Notes: generated by a model from the sequence alone, not told the origin. A stretch of DNA of 64,000 bases from Balaenoptera acutorostrata (GCF_949987535.1 NC_080067.1:77525985-77589984); one strand, 5' to 3'. Numbered from the stretch's first letter, positions 35,545-47,319 are shown. A program made the numbers and translations.

Positions 35545-38500
35545 ATGGTCATAGGAACATACATATCGATAATTACCTTAAACGTGAATGGATTAAATGC
35601 CCCAACCAAAAGACATAGACTGGCTGAATGGATACAAAAACAAGACCCATATATATGCTGTCTACAAGAGACCCACTTCAGACCTAGGGACACATACAGA
35701 CTGAAAGTGAGGGGATGGAAAAAGATATTCCATGCAAATGGAAATCAAAAGAAAGCTGGAGTAGCTATACTCATATCAGATAAAATAGACTTTAAAATAA
35801 AGAATGTTACAAGAGACAAGGAAGGACACTACATAATGATCCAGGGATCAATCCAAGAAGAAGATATAACAATTATAAATATATATGCACCCAACATAGG
35901 AGCACCTCAATACATAAGGCAACTGCTAACAGCTATAAAAGAGGAAATCGACAGTAACACAATAATAGTGGGGGACTTTAACACCTCACTTACACCAATG
36001 GACAGATCATCCAAAATGAAAATAAATAAGGAAACAGAAGCTTTAAATGACACAATAGACCAGATAGATTTAATTGATATATATAGGACATTCCATCCAA
36101 AAACGGCAGATTACACGTTCTTCTCAAGTGCACACGGAACATTCTCCAGGATAGATCACATCTTGGGTCACAAATCAAGCCTCAGTAAATTTAAGAAAAT
36201 TGAAATCATATCAAGCATCTTTTCTGACCACAACGCTATGAGATTAGAAATGAATTACAGGGAAAAAAACGTAAAAAAGACAAACACATGGAGGCTAAAC
36301 AATACGTTACTAAATAACCAAGAGATCACTGAAGAAATCAAACAGGAAATAAAAAAATACCTAGAGACAAATGACAATGAAAACACGACGACCCAAAACC
36401 TATGGGATGCAGCAAAAGCGGTTCTAAGAGGGAAGTTTATAGCTATACAAGCCTACCTAAAGAAACAAGAAAAATCTCAAGTAAACAATCTAACTTTACA
36501 CCTAAAGAAACTAGAGAAAGAAGAACAAACAAAACCCAAAGTTAGCAGAAGGAAAGAAATCATAAAGATCAGAGCAGAAATAAATGAAATAGAAACAAAG
36601 AAAACAATAGCAAAGATCAATAAAACTAAAAGTTGGTTCTTTGAGAAGATAAACAAAATTGATAAGCCATTAGCCAGACTCATCAAGAAAAAGAGGGAGA
36701 GGACTCAAATCAATAAAATCAGAAATGAAAAAGGAGAAGTTACAACAGACACCGCAGAAATACAAAACATCCTAAGAGACTACTACAAGCAACTTTATGC
36801 CAATAAAATGGACAACCTGGAAGAAATGGACAAATTCTTAGAAAGGTATAACCTTCCAAGACTGAACCAGGAAGAAACAGAAAATATCAACAGACCAATC
36901 ACAAGTAATGAAATTGAAACTGTGATTAAAAATCTTCCAACAAACAAAAGTCCAGGACCAGATGGCTTCACAGGTGAATTCTATCAAACATTTAGAGAAG
37001 AGCTAACACCCATCCTTCTCAAACTCTTCCAAAAAATTGCAGAGGAAGGAACTCTCCCAAACTCATTCTATGAGGCCACCATCACCCTGATACCAAAACC
37101 AGACAAAGACACTACAAAAAAAGAAAATTACAGACCAATATCACTGATGAATATAGATGCAAAAATCCTCAACAAAATACTAGCAAACAGAATCCAACAA
37201 CACATTAAAAGAATCATACACCACGATCAAGTGGGATTTATCCCAGGGATGCAAGGATTCTTCAATATACGCAAATCAATCAATGTGATACACCATATTA
37301 ACAAATTGAAGAATAAAAACCATATGATCATCTCAATAGATGCAGAAAAAGCTTTTGACAAAATTCAACACCCATTTATGATAAAAACTCTCCAGAAAGT
37401 GGGCATAGAGGGAACCTACCTCAACATAATAAAGGCCATATATGACAAACCCACAGCAAACATCATTCTCAATGGTGAAAAACTGAAAGCATTTCCTCTA
37501 AGATCAGGAACGAGACAAGGATGTCCACTCTCACCACTATTATTCAACATAGTTCTGGAAGTCCTAGCCACGGCAATCAGAGAAGAAAAAGAAATAAAAG
37601 GAATACAAATTGGAAAAGAAGAAGTAAAACTGTCACTGTTTGCGGATGACATGATACTATACATAGAGAATCCTAAAACTGCCACCAGAAAACTGCTAGA
37701 GCTAATTAATGAATATGGTAAAGTTGCAGGTTACAAAATTAATGCACAGAAATCTCTTGCATTCCTATACACTAATGATGAAAAATCTGAAAGAGAAATT
37801 ATGGAAACACTCCCATTTACCATTGCAACAAAAAGAATAAAATACCTAGGAATAAACCTACCTAGGGAGACAAAAGACCTGTATGCAGAAAACTATAAGA
37901 CACTGATGAAAGAAATTAAAGATGATACCAACAGATGGAGAGATATACCATGTTCTTGGATTGGAAGAATCAACATTGTGAAAATGAGTATACTACCCAA
38001 AGCAATCTACAGATTCAATGCAATCCCTATCAAATTACCAATGGCATTTTTTACGGAGCTAGAACAAATCATCTTAAAATTTGTATGGAGACACAAAAGA
38101 CCCCGAATAGCCAAAGCAGTCTTGAGGCAAAAAAATGGAGCTGGAGGAATCAGACTCCCTGACTTCAGACTATACTACAAAGCTACAGTAATCAAGACAA
38201 TATGGTACTGGCACAAAAACAGAAACATAGATCAATGGAACAAGATAGAAAGCCCAGAGATTAACCCACGCACCTATGGTCAACTAATCTATGACAAAGG
38301 AGGCAAAGATATACAATGGAGAAAAGACAGTCTCTTCAATAAGTGGTGCTGGGAAAACTGGACAGCCACATGTAAAAGAATGAAATTAGAATACTCCCTA
38401 ACACCATACACAAAAATAAACTCAAAATGGATTAGAGACCTAAATATAAGACTGGACACTATAAAACTCTTAGAGGAAAACATAGGAAGAACACTCTTTG

Positions 38501-39363
38501 ACATAAATCACAGCAAGATCTTTTTCGATCCACCTCCTAGAGTAATGGAAATAAAAACAAAAATAAACAAGTGGGACCTAATGAAACTTCAAAGCTTTTG
38601 CACAGCAAAGGAAACCATAAACAAGACGAAAAGACAACCCTCAGAATGGGAGAAAATATTTGCAAATGAATCAACGGACAAAGGATTAATCTCCAAAATA
38701 TATAAACAGCTCATTCAGCTCAATATCAAAGAAACAAACACCCCAATCCAAAAATGGGCAGAAGACCTAAATAGACATTTCTCCAAAGAAGACATACAGA
38801 CGGCCACGAAGCACATGAAAAGATGCTCAACATCACTAATTATTAGAGAAATGCAAATCAAAACTACAATGAGGTATCACCTCACTCCTGTTAGAATGGG
38901 CATCATCAGAAAATCTACAAACAACAAATGCTGGAGAGGGTGTGGAGAAAAGGGAACCCTCTTGCACTGTTGGTGGGAATGTAAATTGATACAGCCACTA
39001 TGGAGAACAATATGGAGGTTCCTTAAAAAACTAAAAATAGAATTACCATATGACCCAGCAATCCCACTACTGGGCATATACCCAGAGAAAACCGTAATTC
39101 AAAAAGACACGTGCACCCGAATGTTCATTGCAGCACTATTTACAATAGCCAGGTCATGGAAGCAACCTAAATGCCCATCAACAGACGAATGGATAAAGAA
39201 GTTGTGGTACATATATACGATGGAATATTATTCAGCCATAAAAAGGAACGAAATTGAGTCATTTGTTGAGAAGTGGATGGATCTAGAGACTGTCATACAG
39301 AGTGAAGTAAGTCAGAAAGAGAAAAACAAATATCGTATGTTAATGCATGTATGTGGAACGTAG
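35545..39363 (+). CDS. L1 ORF2 endonuclease/reverse transcriptase (element A), intact
   Basis: 1,272 codons without interruption, close to the 1,275 of human ORF2p. It nicks DNA and copies L1 RNA at the nick (target-primed reverse transcription). The APE-type endonuclease occupies residues 1-239 with the expected catalytic set: N13 (LNVNGLN), E42 (QETH), D144 and N146 (GDFNT), D204 (RIDHI) and D228-H229 (SDHNA). The reverse transcriptase has D599 (SIDAEKAFD) and the FADD box at 699-702. The C-terminal cysteine-rich motif C1129-x3-C1133-x7-H1141-x4-C1146 is complete. Translation presumably follows ORF1 by reinitiation, as in other L1s. All key residues checked are present, so the protein could be active; this is inference. 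Confidence 0.95.
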   Translation: MVIGTYISIITLNVNGLNAPTKRHRLAEWIQKQDPYICCLQETHFRPRDTYRLKVRGWKKIFHANGNQKKAGVAILISDKIDFKIKNVTRDKEGHYIMIQGSIQEEDITIINIYAPNIGAPQYIRQLLTAIKEEIDSNTIIVGDFNTSLTPMDRSSKMKINKETEALNDTIDQIDLIDIYRTFHPKTADYTFFSSAHGTFSRIDHILGHKSSLSKFKKIEIISSIFSDHNAMRLEMNYREKNVKKTNTWRLNNTLLNNQEITEEIKQEIKKYLETNDNENTTTQNLWDAAKAVLRGKFIAIQAYLKKQEKSQVNNLTLHLKKLEKEEQTKPKVSRRKEIIKIRAEINEIETKKTIAKINKTKSWFFEKINKIDKPLARLIKKKRERTQINKIRNEKGEVTTDTAEIQNILRDYYKQLYANKMDNLEEMDKFLERYNLPRLNQEETENINRPITSNEIETVIKNLPTNKSPGPDGFTGEFYQTFREELTPILLKLFQKIAEEGTLPNSFYEATITLIPKPDKDTTKKENYRPISLMNIDAKILNKILANRIQQHIKRIIHHDQVGFIPGMQGFFNIRKSINVIHHINKLKNKNHMIISIDAEKAFDKIQHPFMIKTLQKVGIEGTYLNIIKAIYDKPTANIILNGEKLKAFPLRSGTRQGCPLSPLLFNIVLEVLATAIREEKEIKGIQIGKEEVKLSLFADDMILYIENPKTATRKLLELINEYGKVAGYKINAQKSLAFLYTNDEKSEREIMETLPFTIATKRIKYLGINLPRETKDLYAENYKTLMKEIKDDTNRWRDIPCSWIGRINIVKMSILPKAIYRFNAIPIKLPMAFFTELEQIILKFVWRHKRPRIAKAVLRQKNGAGGIRLPDFRLYYKATVIKTIWYWHKNRNIDQWNKIESPEINPRTYGQLIYDKGGKDIQWRKDSLFNKWCWENWTATCKRMKLEYSLTPYTKINSKWIRDLNIRLDTIKLLEENIGRTLFDINHSKIFFDPPPRVMEIKTKINKWDLMKLQSFCTAKETINKTKRQPSEWEKIFANESTDKGLISKIYKQLIQLNIKETNTPIQKWAEDLNRHFSKEDIQTATKHMKRCSTSLIIREMQIKTTMRYHLTPVRMGIIRKSTNNKCWRGCGEKGTLLHCWWECKLIQPLWRTIWRFLKKLKIELPYDPAIPLLGIYPEKTVIQKDTCTRMFIAALFTIARSWKQPKCPSTDEWIKKLWYIYTMEYYSAIKRNEIESFVEKWMDLETVIQSEVSQKEKNKYRMLMHVCGT

Positions 39364-39556
39364 AAAAATGGTACAGATGAGCCAGTTTGCAGGGCAGAAG
39401 TTGAGACACAGATGTAGAGAATGGACATATGGACACCAAGGGGGGAAAACTGCGATGAGGTGGGGATGGTGATGTGCTGAATTGGGCGATTGGGATTGAC
39501 ATGTATACACTGATGTGTATAAAACTGATGCCTAATAAGAACCTGCAGTATAAAAA
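39364..39556 (+). other. L1 3' UTR (element A)
   Basis: About 193 bases after the ORF2 stop, ending 'cctaataagaacctgcagta' and 'taaaaaaacaaacaaaac'. No AATAAA occurs in it; only 'aataag' and 'tataaa' are near the end. A weak native polyadenylation signal would favour read-through into the sequence beyond. It differs from the 3' UTR of element B. Confidence 0.75.
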
Positions 39557-39596
39557 AACAAACAAAACAACTAATACTAAACTTTCATTGGGTTAT

Positions 39597-40562
39597 TTGT
39601 ATGGAAATATGTTAATATAAATGTTTCAGACATTACATGAAATTTCTAAAAATCTTATATTTGTATTTGTATGGAAATATGTATGGAAATATGTTAATAT
39701 AAATGTTTCAGACAGTACATGAAATTTCTAAAAATCTTATATTTGTATTTGTATGGAAATAGGTATGGAAATATGTTAATATAAATGTTTCAGACATTAC
39801 ATGAAATTTCTAAAAATCTTATATTTGTATTTGTATGGAAATATGTATGGAAATATGTTAATATAAATGTTTCAGACATTACATGAAATTTCTAAAAATC
39901 TTATATTTGTATTTGTATGGAAATATGTATGGAGATATGTTAATATAAATGTTTCAGACATTACATGAAATTTCTAAAAATCTTATATTTGTATTTGTAT
40001 GGAAATATGTATGGAGATATGTTAATATAAATGTTTCAGACATTACATGAAATTTCTAAAAATCTTATATTTGTATTTGTATGGAAATATGTATGGAAAT
40101 ATGTTAATATAAATGTTTCAGACATTACATGAAATTTCTAAAAATCTTATATTTGTATTTGTATGGAAATATGTATGGAAATATGTTAATATAAATGTTT
40201 CAGACATTACATGAAATTTCTAAAAATCTTATATTTGTATTTGTATGGAAATATGTATGGAAATATGTTAATATAAATGTTTCAGACATTACATGAAATT
40301 TCTAAAAATCTTATATTTGTATTTGTATGGAAATATGTATGGAAATATGTTAATATAAATGTTTCAGACATTACATGAAATTTCTAAAAATCTTATATTT
40401 GTATTTGTATGGAAATATGTATGGAAATATGTTAATATAAATGTTTCAGACATTACATGAAATTTCTAAAAATCTTATATTTGTATTTGTATGGAAATAT
40501 GTATGGAAATATGTTAATATAAATGTTTCAGACATTACAGGAAACGTCTAAAAATCTTATAT
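39597..40562. repeat. 82-bp minisatellite, about 12 copies
   Basis: The block 'ttcagacattacatgaaat' recurs at an exact 82-base step from 39,625 to 40,527, giving twelve occurrences. Units are nearly identical; single-base variants mark a few of them ('gacagtacat' in unit 2, 'aggtatgg' entering unit 3, 'ggagatatg' in two middle units, 'acaggaaacg' in the last). The first unit lacks the doubled 'gtatggaaatat' and looks like the founding form. Each unit contains a short internal duplication of 'tatggaaatat'. Confidence 0.96.
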
Positions 40563-41208
40563 GTTCTGGTATAATGTTATAAGTAATAATCCTAGTTATT
40601 ACTTTAAAATGTATATCTCAGAAATAACTAATTTTCTTGTCAACTGCATTATTATGAACTTTCATCAAATCTTTAACCATGGTCATTTTTAAGTCTTTTG
40701 TCATTTACAGACAGTTCTGGGTGTACTCTGATGATTTTGCAAATATGTTCCTATAAAAGAGTTTCATCTTCAAGAAATTCATGGAAAAGACTCTGACAAG
40801 TACAGGTTTCTGGTAACTGACTGTACTGCTGAACTGAATGAATAAGCATTTTCAGAACTCTAATGAAAAACTGATGAACTCATAAAAGTGCTAACAAAAG
40901 ATCAAGATGAAAAAAAGGAAATTAATTACATGGGACTGAGTGAACTGATGAGGATGAGTATAATTTTTGTGACTTTCTGTCTGAATTTAAAAAAAAAAAA
41001 AATCCCACAAGGACTCAGAGGAAAAGAATATACAAATCAATTTTCACTGCAAAGTAAAGGAGCTGTTACAGTGGAGGATTACTGGACTGAATGTCAATGT
41101 TATGACATAGTATAAGTGTGTTTCATGTTTGGTAATTGCAATCATTGTTGCTTTTGTTGTGGTCATCCATGTACAATGCTTGGTGTCAGTCTATCTATCT
41201 CTTGTAAA

Positions 41209-41214
41209 AATAAA
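41209..41214 (+). terminator. Poly(A) signal of the transduced tail
   Basis: AATAAA lies 20 bases before the A run that starts at 41,234, the normal spacing. A (TG)n stretch lies between them. This is the likely signal that ended the read-through L1 RNA. Confidence 0.75.
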
Positions 41215-41246
41215 ATACAGTGTGTGTGTGTGGAAAAAAAAAAAAA

Positions 41247-41263
41247 AAAAAGGGACATGATTA
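41247..41263. repeat. Right target-site duplication of the intact L1
   Basis: 'aaaaagggacatgatta' is identical to 33,596-33,612. The first five A's overlap the A tail, so the exact edge is ambiguous by up to five bases. Confidence 0.93.
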
Positions 41264-42022
41264 AATATCCACTTCACTCAGGCTCACACTTGTCCATGAT
41301 CCAGTGAGACTGCTCGTCAAGGTCACAGATGACATCCACGTTGCTAAATCCAGCCCTCATTGTACTAACCAGTCATCAGCATTCGACACAAGTGATCACT
41401 CTCCCTCTCTAGAAATGCTCTGATCATTTGGCCTCACACATTTCCCTAACCCAGACCAGGAGCTTATAGAAAAGCAAACCCAGAGGCTTCCCTGCAAGGA
41501 CCTGCAGGCTCAAAACTGGGGGGAAGCTTAACACTGGCCCCACCCACTCATTACCTTCCATTCAAGTTGGAGACAGAAGCCAACCTGGGCTGCACCTGGC
41601 TCCAGGGCTAATCACAGGCTTCACCCTCAGCTCTCCCTTATCCATAAGGTCACACTAGCCAAACTGAGATGAATTCATGACGGCAGGTAATCCAATAACT
41701 TCAACTGGGGCTTGGAGATAGAAAGTGTATGTCAGGTTCACCCAGTTCTGTCTGACTTGGACTATAAAAACTAAGTTGCATTTCCTGACTGTGGAGTAAT
41801 TATTGGGGAAAACATCCCAGAAGTATGCTTCACAAGGGAGGGATGCAAACTAAGGAGGTCATAATTGGCACAGCTGATTCATATAAAGGATGAGTAACTC
41901 TAAGTAGGAAATAGGCTCCTAGAAAGGAGTCATACAATGTAGAACATCTCCTCTCACTCCCCCCCGAGTTTTAGAAAAGAGCCAATCAGGAGCAAGCTGC
42001 CCAGACATTTCATCCTGGGGAA
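41264..42022. other. Unique sequence
   Basis: No gene or repeat is recognised apart from a few bases of old L1 at the left edge. Confidence 0.3.
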
Positions 42023-42126
42023 GGCCAAGTGCCTGAAGAAGGAGTCCTAGGCCAAGTGCCTGAAGAAGGAGTCCTAGGACTCCTTGATAACCTTTACTTA
42101 CTCCATAGTAAATAAAGGTTATCAAG
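42023..42126. repeat. 27-bp tandem duplication joined to two palindromes
   Basis: The 27-base unit beginning 'ggccaagtgcctgaagaagg' occurs twice in tandem (42,023-42,049 and 42,050-42,076). The second copy runs into a perfect 20-base palindrome, 'aaggagtcctaggactcctt' (42,066-42,085). This overlaps a hairpin with 18-base arms (42,083-42,100 and 42,109-42,126, one mismatch) around an 8-base loop 'ctccatag'. Confidence 0.92.
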
Positions 42127-42189
42127 TACAGAGACTCCAGGGCCTGGGTGTCCTGAGAGCCAGGCTGTAGGGATGTCTCAACCGAAGCC

Positions 42190-42370
42190 ACACGAACAAG
42201 AGCAGGAACAGTGAGCACCTATATAACACTTGTTGTGCGCCCTGTATCATCCAAGCACGGTAAATATATTAACTCAATCGTCTTCAAAGCAGATACTATT
42301 ATTTTCATAACTAAGTGGCAGAGCTGCCTTTAAATCCAGGCAGTGTTGTTCCAGTGCTCTTAACCATTAT
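42190..42370 (-). repeat. MIR SINE relic
   Basis: 'gagcacctatataacacttg', 'caagcacggtaaatatatta', 'gtggcagagctgcctttaaa' and 'ccagtgctcttaaccattat' match MIR in reverse. Confidence 0.75.
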
Positions 42371-42702
42371 GTAACATATAACAAAACCTTTAACACAAAC
42401 ACCCCAGTCATCAGAGGAAAGTTCCATGGTGTTCGCAAGGCCAGGGCGCCCACAGTTCTTGATACCCAATTTGGGAAGTGACTCTTCTGTCACAGGGAGC
42501 AAAACACTCCCTCCACTCCCCACAGAGAACACTGATCACTACAGAAAATTCAGGTAAAAGCCGCAGAGTCCTCAGATGGGAGCACAAACACCAGTTCTCG
42601 AGTTAATAAGTAAATATTGATAGGCATTTTGCCAAGTACACTGGAAAAAATAAAACTCTATAAAAATCAACTGATAGAGGCTGCTGCTTGGAAATAAATT
42701 TT

Positions 42703-43062
42703 TTAAAATAGATTTATTTGCTTGTCTATTTATTTATTTGTGGTTGCGTTGGGTCTTCGTTGATGTGCACGGGCTTTCTCTAGTTGCGGTGAGCGGGGAC
42801 TACTCTTCGTTGCAGTGCACGGGCTTCTCATTCGGTGGCTTCTTTTGTTGTGGAGCACGGGCTCTAGGCGTGCAGGCTTCAGTAGTTGTGGCACGTGGGC
42901 TCAGTAGCTGTGGCTCACAGGCTCTAGAGCGCAGGCTCAGCAGTTGTGGCACACAGGCCTAGTTGCTCCGCAGCATGTGGGATCTTCCCAGACCAGGGCT
43001 CGACCCCGTGTCCCCTGCATTGGCAGGTGGATTCTTAACCACTGAGCCACCAGGGAAGTCCC
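42703..43062 (-). mobile_element. CHR-type SINE (copy G)
   Basis: On the plus strand it ends 'ccaccagggaagtccc' with a reverse B box 'gggctcgacccc'. The T-rich tail is at the left. The target-site duplication 'ggaaataaatttt' lies at 42,690-42,702 and 43,063-43,075. It is full length. Confidence 0.95.
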
Positions 43063-43075
43063 GGAAATAAATTTT

Positions 43076-43604
43076 GATCAGTTGCATTACCAGGGATGGA
43101 AATTAATCTGCAACGTGAATGAAGAGTTGGGATATGTGGGTGCTGCCCTTGGGCCCGGGCACCGGTGTGGGAGCGGAACAAGGGCCCACGAAGAGGCCCC
43201 ACTGGCGGGACCAGAGGCAGAATCCAGATCAAACATCCACAGTCTGTTCCCTTAGCCACTGGCTCAGGGGTCCCATCACGACCTTGGGAGAGAGGAAGTG
43301 GGATTTTATCCAAAGCCCCTCAAAATATAACCTCTGTGGCTCTGTATACCTATGGATAGAACTAATCATTTCCAACAGATCTTGTTGCCACCTTCATAAA
43401 GGTCCGAGCTCAAGGGCCTCTCCAGGGGTTATCATCCACCTGTCTCCCATGAGGACTCGAGGTGTCCCCTTGAAGATGGACATCCTGGCAAAGCTCAGGC
43501 TGCAGACATCCCCAGCCCCAGGACACACTCATGTTGGATGTTAGATAAGTCCTTGCCCTTCTGTGTTCACTGAAAATGAGAGAATTGGACTTATCGACCA
43601 TGAA
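43076..43604. other. Unique sequence
   Basis: No gene is recognised. The open frame at 43,119-43,544 has no identifiable domain. Confidence 0.3.
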
Positions 43605-43900
43605 GGTGTTTCCCAAACTAGTGTTTGAGGAACAGTGGCCTGAAAGCCATTTAGGATGATGTGGAAAGAAGTGTTCCATGAGTGAATCAATCTGGGAAAT
43701 GCCGCTTAATCAAAGTTAAATAGATTTCCTTGTTGCTGTTCTCCAACTCTCCAGTATGATGAAGCACACTATCAATCTCCAAGGAGGGAATGAATGCTGT
43801 GTTTCCACATATTTTTCCATCACTGCTTTTCACATTTCCTATAAGTCTTCCCTGGAGCATGCAGTTTAGGGACTGCTGCTCTACAAGATATTTTTTCAGA
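43605..43900. repeat. Possible old hAT-type relic
   Basis: It begins 'tgtttcccaaactagtgttt' and ends 'agtttagggactgctgctct', reminiscent of the imperfect ends of old hAT MER elements. No target-site duplication is clear. Confidence 0.25.
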
Positions 43901-43959
43901 TCCAGTGCTCTGGAAGACCACGGAGCAGCCCGGGTAGCAGCCCAGGGCTGGAGTCATTA

Positions 43960-44160
43960 TGCCTGGCCTTGAACTCCAGCTCCAACCCAGCCAGCTGGGT
44001 AACACCGGCCATGTTACTTAACCTGCTTCCTTAGCCGTAAAATGGGATAAATGACCCATTCCCAAGGGTGGATCACGTGAGATAAGTCATCAAAGTGCAT
44101 AGCACGGTTCACTGGAAGCAGTAGTGGAAACAGTGGTAGTGGAATTCCATTAACTCCTTT
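43960..44160 (+). repeat. MIR SINE relic
   Basis: 'ccagctgggtaacaccggcc', 'atgttacttaacctgcttcc', 'gtaaaatgggataaatgacc' and 'gtgcatagcacggttcac' are in MIR order on the plus strand. Confidence 0.7.
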
Positions 44161-44265
44161 GGAATCAAGCCTGGAAAATGCTTTTCCCAGTGCTTACCAA
44201 GAGACGTGCACCAGGACACAGAACTTGCCTTTTGTCCTTACAACGTGGCTCCCTGCAAGTAAGAG

Positions 44266-47097
44266 TTTTTTGTTTTTTGTTTTAAACATGTTTATTGGAG
44301 TATAATTGCTTTACAATGTTGTGTTAGTTTCTGCTGTATAACAAAGTGAATCATCTGTATGTATACGTATATCCCCATAACCCCTCCCTCTCGCGTTTCC
44401 CTCCCACCCTCCCTATCCCACCCCTCTAGGTGGTCACAAAGCACCAAGCTGATCTCCCTGTGCTATGCGGCTGCTTCCCCCTAGCTATCTATTTTACATT
44501 TGGTAGTGTATATATGTCAACGCTACTCTCTCACCTCGTCCCAGTTTACCATTCCTCCTCCCCGTGTCCTCAAGTCCATTCTCTACATCTGTGTCTTTAT
44601 TCTTGTCCTGCCCATAGGTTCATCAGAACCATTTGTTTTTTAGATTTCATATACATGTGTTAGCATACGGTATTTGTTTTTCTCTTTCTGACTTACTTCA
44701 CTCTGTATGACAAACTCTAGGTCCATCCACCTCACTACAAATAACTCAATTTCGTTTCTTTTTATGGCTGAGTAATATTCCATTGTATATATGTGCCACA
44801 TCTTCTTTATCCATTCATCTGTCAATGGACACTTAGGTTGCTTCCATGTCCTGGCTATTGTAAATAGTGCTGCAATGAACATTGTGGTACATGTCTCTTT
44901 TTGAATTATGGTTTTCTCAGGGTATATGCCCAGTAGTGGGATTGCTGGGTCACACGGTAGTTCTATTTTTAGCTTTTTAAGGAACGTCCATACTGTTCTC
45001 CATAGTGGTTGTATCAATTTACATTTCCACCAACAGTGCAAGAGGGTTCCCTTTTCTCCACACCCTCTCTAAGCACTTACTGTTTGTAGATTTTTTGATG
45101 ATGGCCATTCTGGCCCGTGTGAGGTGATACCTCATTGTAGCTTTGATTTGAATTTCTCTAATGGTTAGTGAGGCTAAGCATCCTTTCATGTGTTTGTTGG
45201 CAATCTGTATATCTTCTTTGGAGAAATGTCTATTTAGATCTTCTGACCTTTTTTGGATTGGATTGTTTTTTTTTTTTTTTGATATTGAGCTGCATGAGCT
45301 CCTTGTATATTTTGGAGATTAATCCTTTGTCAGTTGCTTCGTTTGCAAATATTTTCTCCCGTTCTGAGGGTTGTCTTTCGTCTTGTTTATGGTTTCCTTT
45401 GCTGTGCAAAGGCTTTCAACTTTCATTAGGTTCCATTTGTTTATTTTTGTTTTTATTTCCATTTCACTAGGAGGTGGGTCAAAAAGGATCTTGCTGTGAT
45501 TTATGTCAAAGAGTGTTCTTCCTGTGTTTTCCTCTAAGAGTTTTATAGTGTCTGTCCTTACATTTAGGTCTTTAATCCATTTTGAGTTTATTTTTGTGTA
45601 TGGTATTAGGAAATGTTCTAATTTCATTCTTTTACATGTAGCTGTCCAGTTTTCCCAGCACCACTTATTGAAGAGGTTGGTTTTTTCTCCATTGTATATT
45701 CTTGCCTCCTTTATGAAAGATAAGGTGACCATAGGTGCATGGATTTATCTCTGGGCTTTCTATCCTGTTCCATTGATCTTTATTTCTGTTTGTGTGCCAG
45801 TACCATACTGTCTTGATTCTGGTAGCTTTGTAGTATACTCTGAAGTCAGGGAGCCTGATTCCTCCAGCTCCATTTTTCTTCCTCAAGATTGCTTTGGCTA
45901 TTCGGGGTCTTTTGTGTTTCCATACAAATTGTGAAATTTTTTGTTCTAGTTCTGTGAAAAATGCCAGTGGTAGTTTGATAGGGATTGCATTGAATCTGTA
46001 GATTGCTTTGGGTAGTATAGTCATTTTCACAATGTTGATTCTTCCAATCCAAGAACATGGTATATCTCTCCATCTGTTTGTATCATCTTTAAGTTCTTTC
46101 ATCAGCATCTTATGGTTTTCTGCATACAGGTCTTTCGTCTCCTGAGGTAGGTTTATTCCTAGGTATTTTATTCTTTTTGTTGCAATGGTAAATGGGAGTG
46201 TTTCCATAATTTCTCTTTCAGATTTTTCATCATTAGTGTATAGGAATGCAAGAGATTTCTGTGCATTAATTTTGTATCCTGCTACTTTACCAAATTCATT
46301 GATTAGCTCTAGTAGTTTTCTGGTAGCATCTTTAGGATTCTCTATGTACAGGTATAGTATCCTGTCATCTGCAAAGTGACAGTTTTACTTCTTCTTTTCC
46401 AATTTAGATTCCTTTTATTTCTTTTTCTTCTCTGATTGCTGTGGCTAAAACTTCCAAAACTATGTTGAATAACAGTGGTGAGAGTAGGCAACCTTGTCTT
46501 GTTCCTGATTTTAGAGGAAATGGTATCAGTTTTTCACCACTGAGAACGATGTTGGCTATGGGTTTGTCATATACGGCCTTTATTATGTTGAGGTAAGTTC
46601 CCTCTATGCCTACTTTCTGGAGGGTTTTTATCATAAATGGGTGTTGAATTTTGTCGAAAGCATTTTCTGCATCTATTGAGATGATCATATGGTTTTTATC
46701 CTTCAGTTTGTTAATATGGTATATCACATTGATTGATTTGCATATATTGAAGAATTCTTGCATTCCTGGGATAAACCCCACTTGGTCATGGTGTATGATC
46801 CTTTTAATGTGCTGTTGGATTCTGTTTGCTAGTATTTTGTTGAGGATTTTTGCATCTATGTTCATCAGTGATATTGGCCTGTAGTTTTCTTTTTTTGTGA
46901 CATCTTTGTCTGGTTTTGGTATCAGGGTGATGGTGGCCTCGTAGAATGAGTTTGGGAGTGTTCCTCCCTCTGTTATATTTTGGAAGAGTTTGAGAAGGAT
47001 AGGTGTTAGCTCTTCTCTAAATGTTTGATAGAATTCGCCTGTGAAGCCATCTGGTCCTGGGCTTTTGTTTGCTGGAAGATTTTTAATCACAGTTTCC
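44266..47097 (-). mobile_element. 5'-truncated L1 (element D)
   Basis: The minus-strand L1 covers roughly the last two thirds of ORF2 and a 3' UTR of the element B lineage. Its tail is a T-rich run at 44,266-44,283. The target-site duplication 'caagtaagag' lies at 44,256-44,265 and 47,098-47,107. The truncation point falls just upstream of the '[17 protein letters not shown]' segment of the reverse transcriptase. Confidence 0.93.
44640..47097 (-). pseudogene. L1 ORF2 pseudogene (element D)
   Basis: A minus-strand remnant of ORF2 with several long open pieces: 46,404-47,095 (reverse transcriptase fingers and palm, including SIDAENAFD), 45,665-46,207, 45,319-45,732 and 44,640-45,041 (C-terminus). 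The active-site FADD region near 46,370 is damaged: a frameshift falls there. No endonuclease part is present because of the truncation. It cannot make a functional protein. Compared with element A it has many substitutions and at least three frame changes. Confidence 0.85.
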
Positions 47098-47319
47098 CAA
47101 GTAAGAGCTTTGGTGACCACTGCTCACTGACCTACAGTCAATTGACTCATGTGAACCCTCTCCTGGACTCTGTAGGGCAGATCCATGACTACACTGTGAC
47201 ATGAAGTAAACCTAGAAATATCTGTTTAGACTGGGCTGGGAAGAGGGGGTCAAACAACCTTGTCCTATTCTGACTTCATCAGCCACTCGTTTAAGGATAA
47301 AAGTCACTTGGTGGAAAGA

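Larger units (their letters stand above)
33613..41246 (+). mobile_element. Full-length intact L1 with 3' transduction (element A)
   Basis: A 7.6 kb insertion lies between two exact 17-base target-site duplications. It contains a 968-base 5' UTR, intact ORF1, a 58-base spacer, intact ORF2, a short 3' UTR to about 39,556, then about 1.69 kb of non-L1 sequence (an 82-bp minisatellite and a unique tail), and finally an A run. The right duplication lies after the non-L1 part and not after the L1 3' end. The whole was therefore most simply inserted as one reverse-transcribed read-through RNA. Open frames, a pure A run and exact duplications indicate a recent insertion. Activity cannot be judged from sequence alone. 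Confidence 0.92.
39557..41246 (+). other. Non-L1 sequence carried by the L1 (3' transduction)
   Basis: About 1.69 kb between the L1 3' end and the right target-site duplication. It has an 82-bp minisatellite (39,597-40,562), then about 670 bases of AT-rich single-copy sequence, then AATAAA at 41,209, a TG repeat and an A run at 41,234-41,251. The tail is not recognised as a known gene or repeat. An internal A run lies at about 40,989-41,002, and a pyrimidine tract followed by 'catttacag' near 40,700 looks like a splice acceptor. A 75-codon open frame (40,888-41,115) has no recognisable motif. Confidence 0.8.

Noticed and set aside
39597..40562. Possible CRISPR-like array
   Set aside because: The 82-base units are tandem without spacers, in a eukaryotic genome; it is a minisatellite.
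40888..41115. 75-codon open frame in the transduced tail
   Set aside because: No recognisable motif, and it reads through an A run encoding a lysine string; kept only as part of the transduction.
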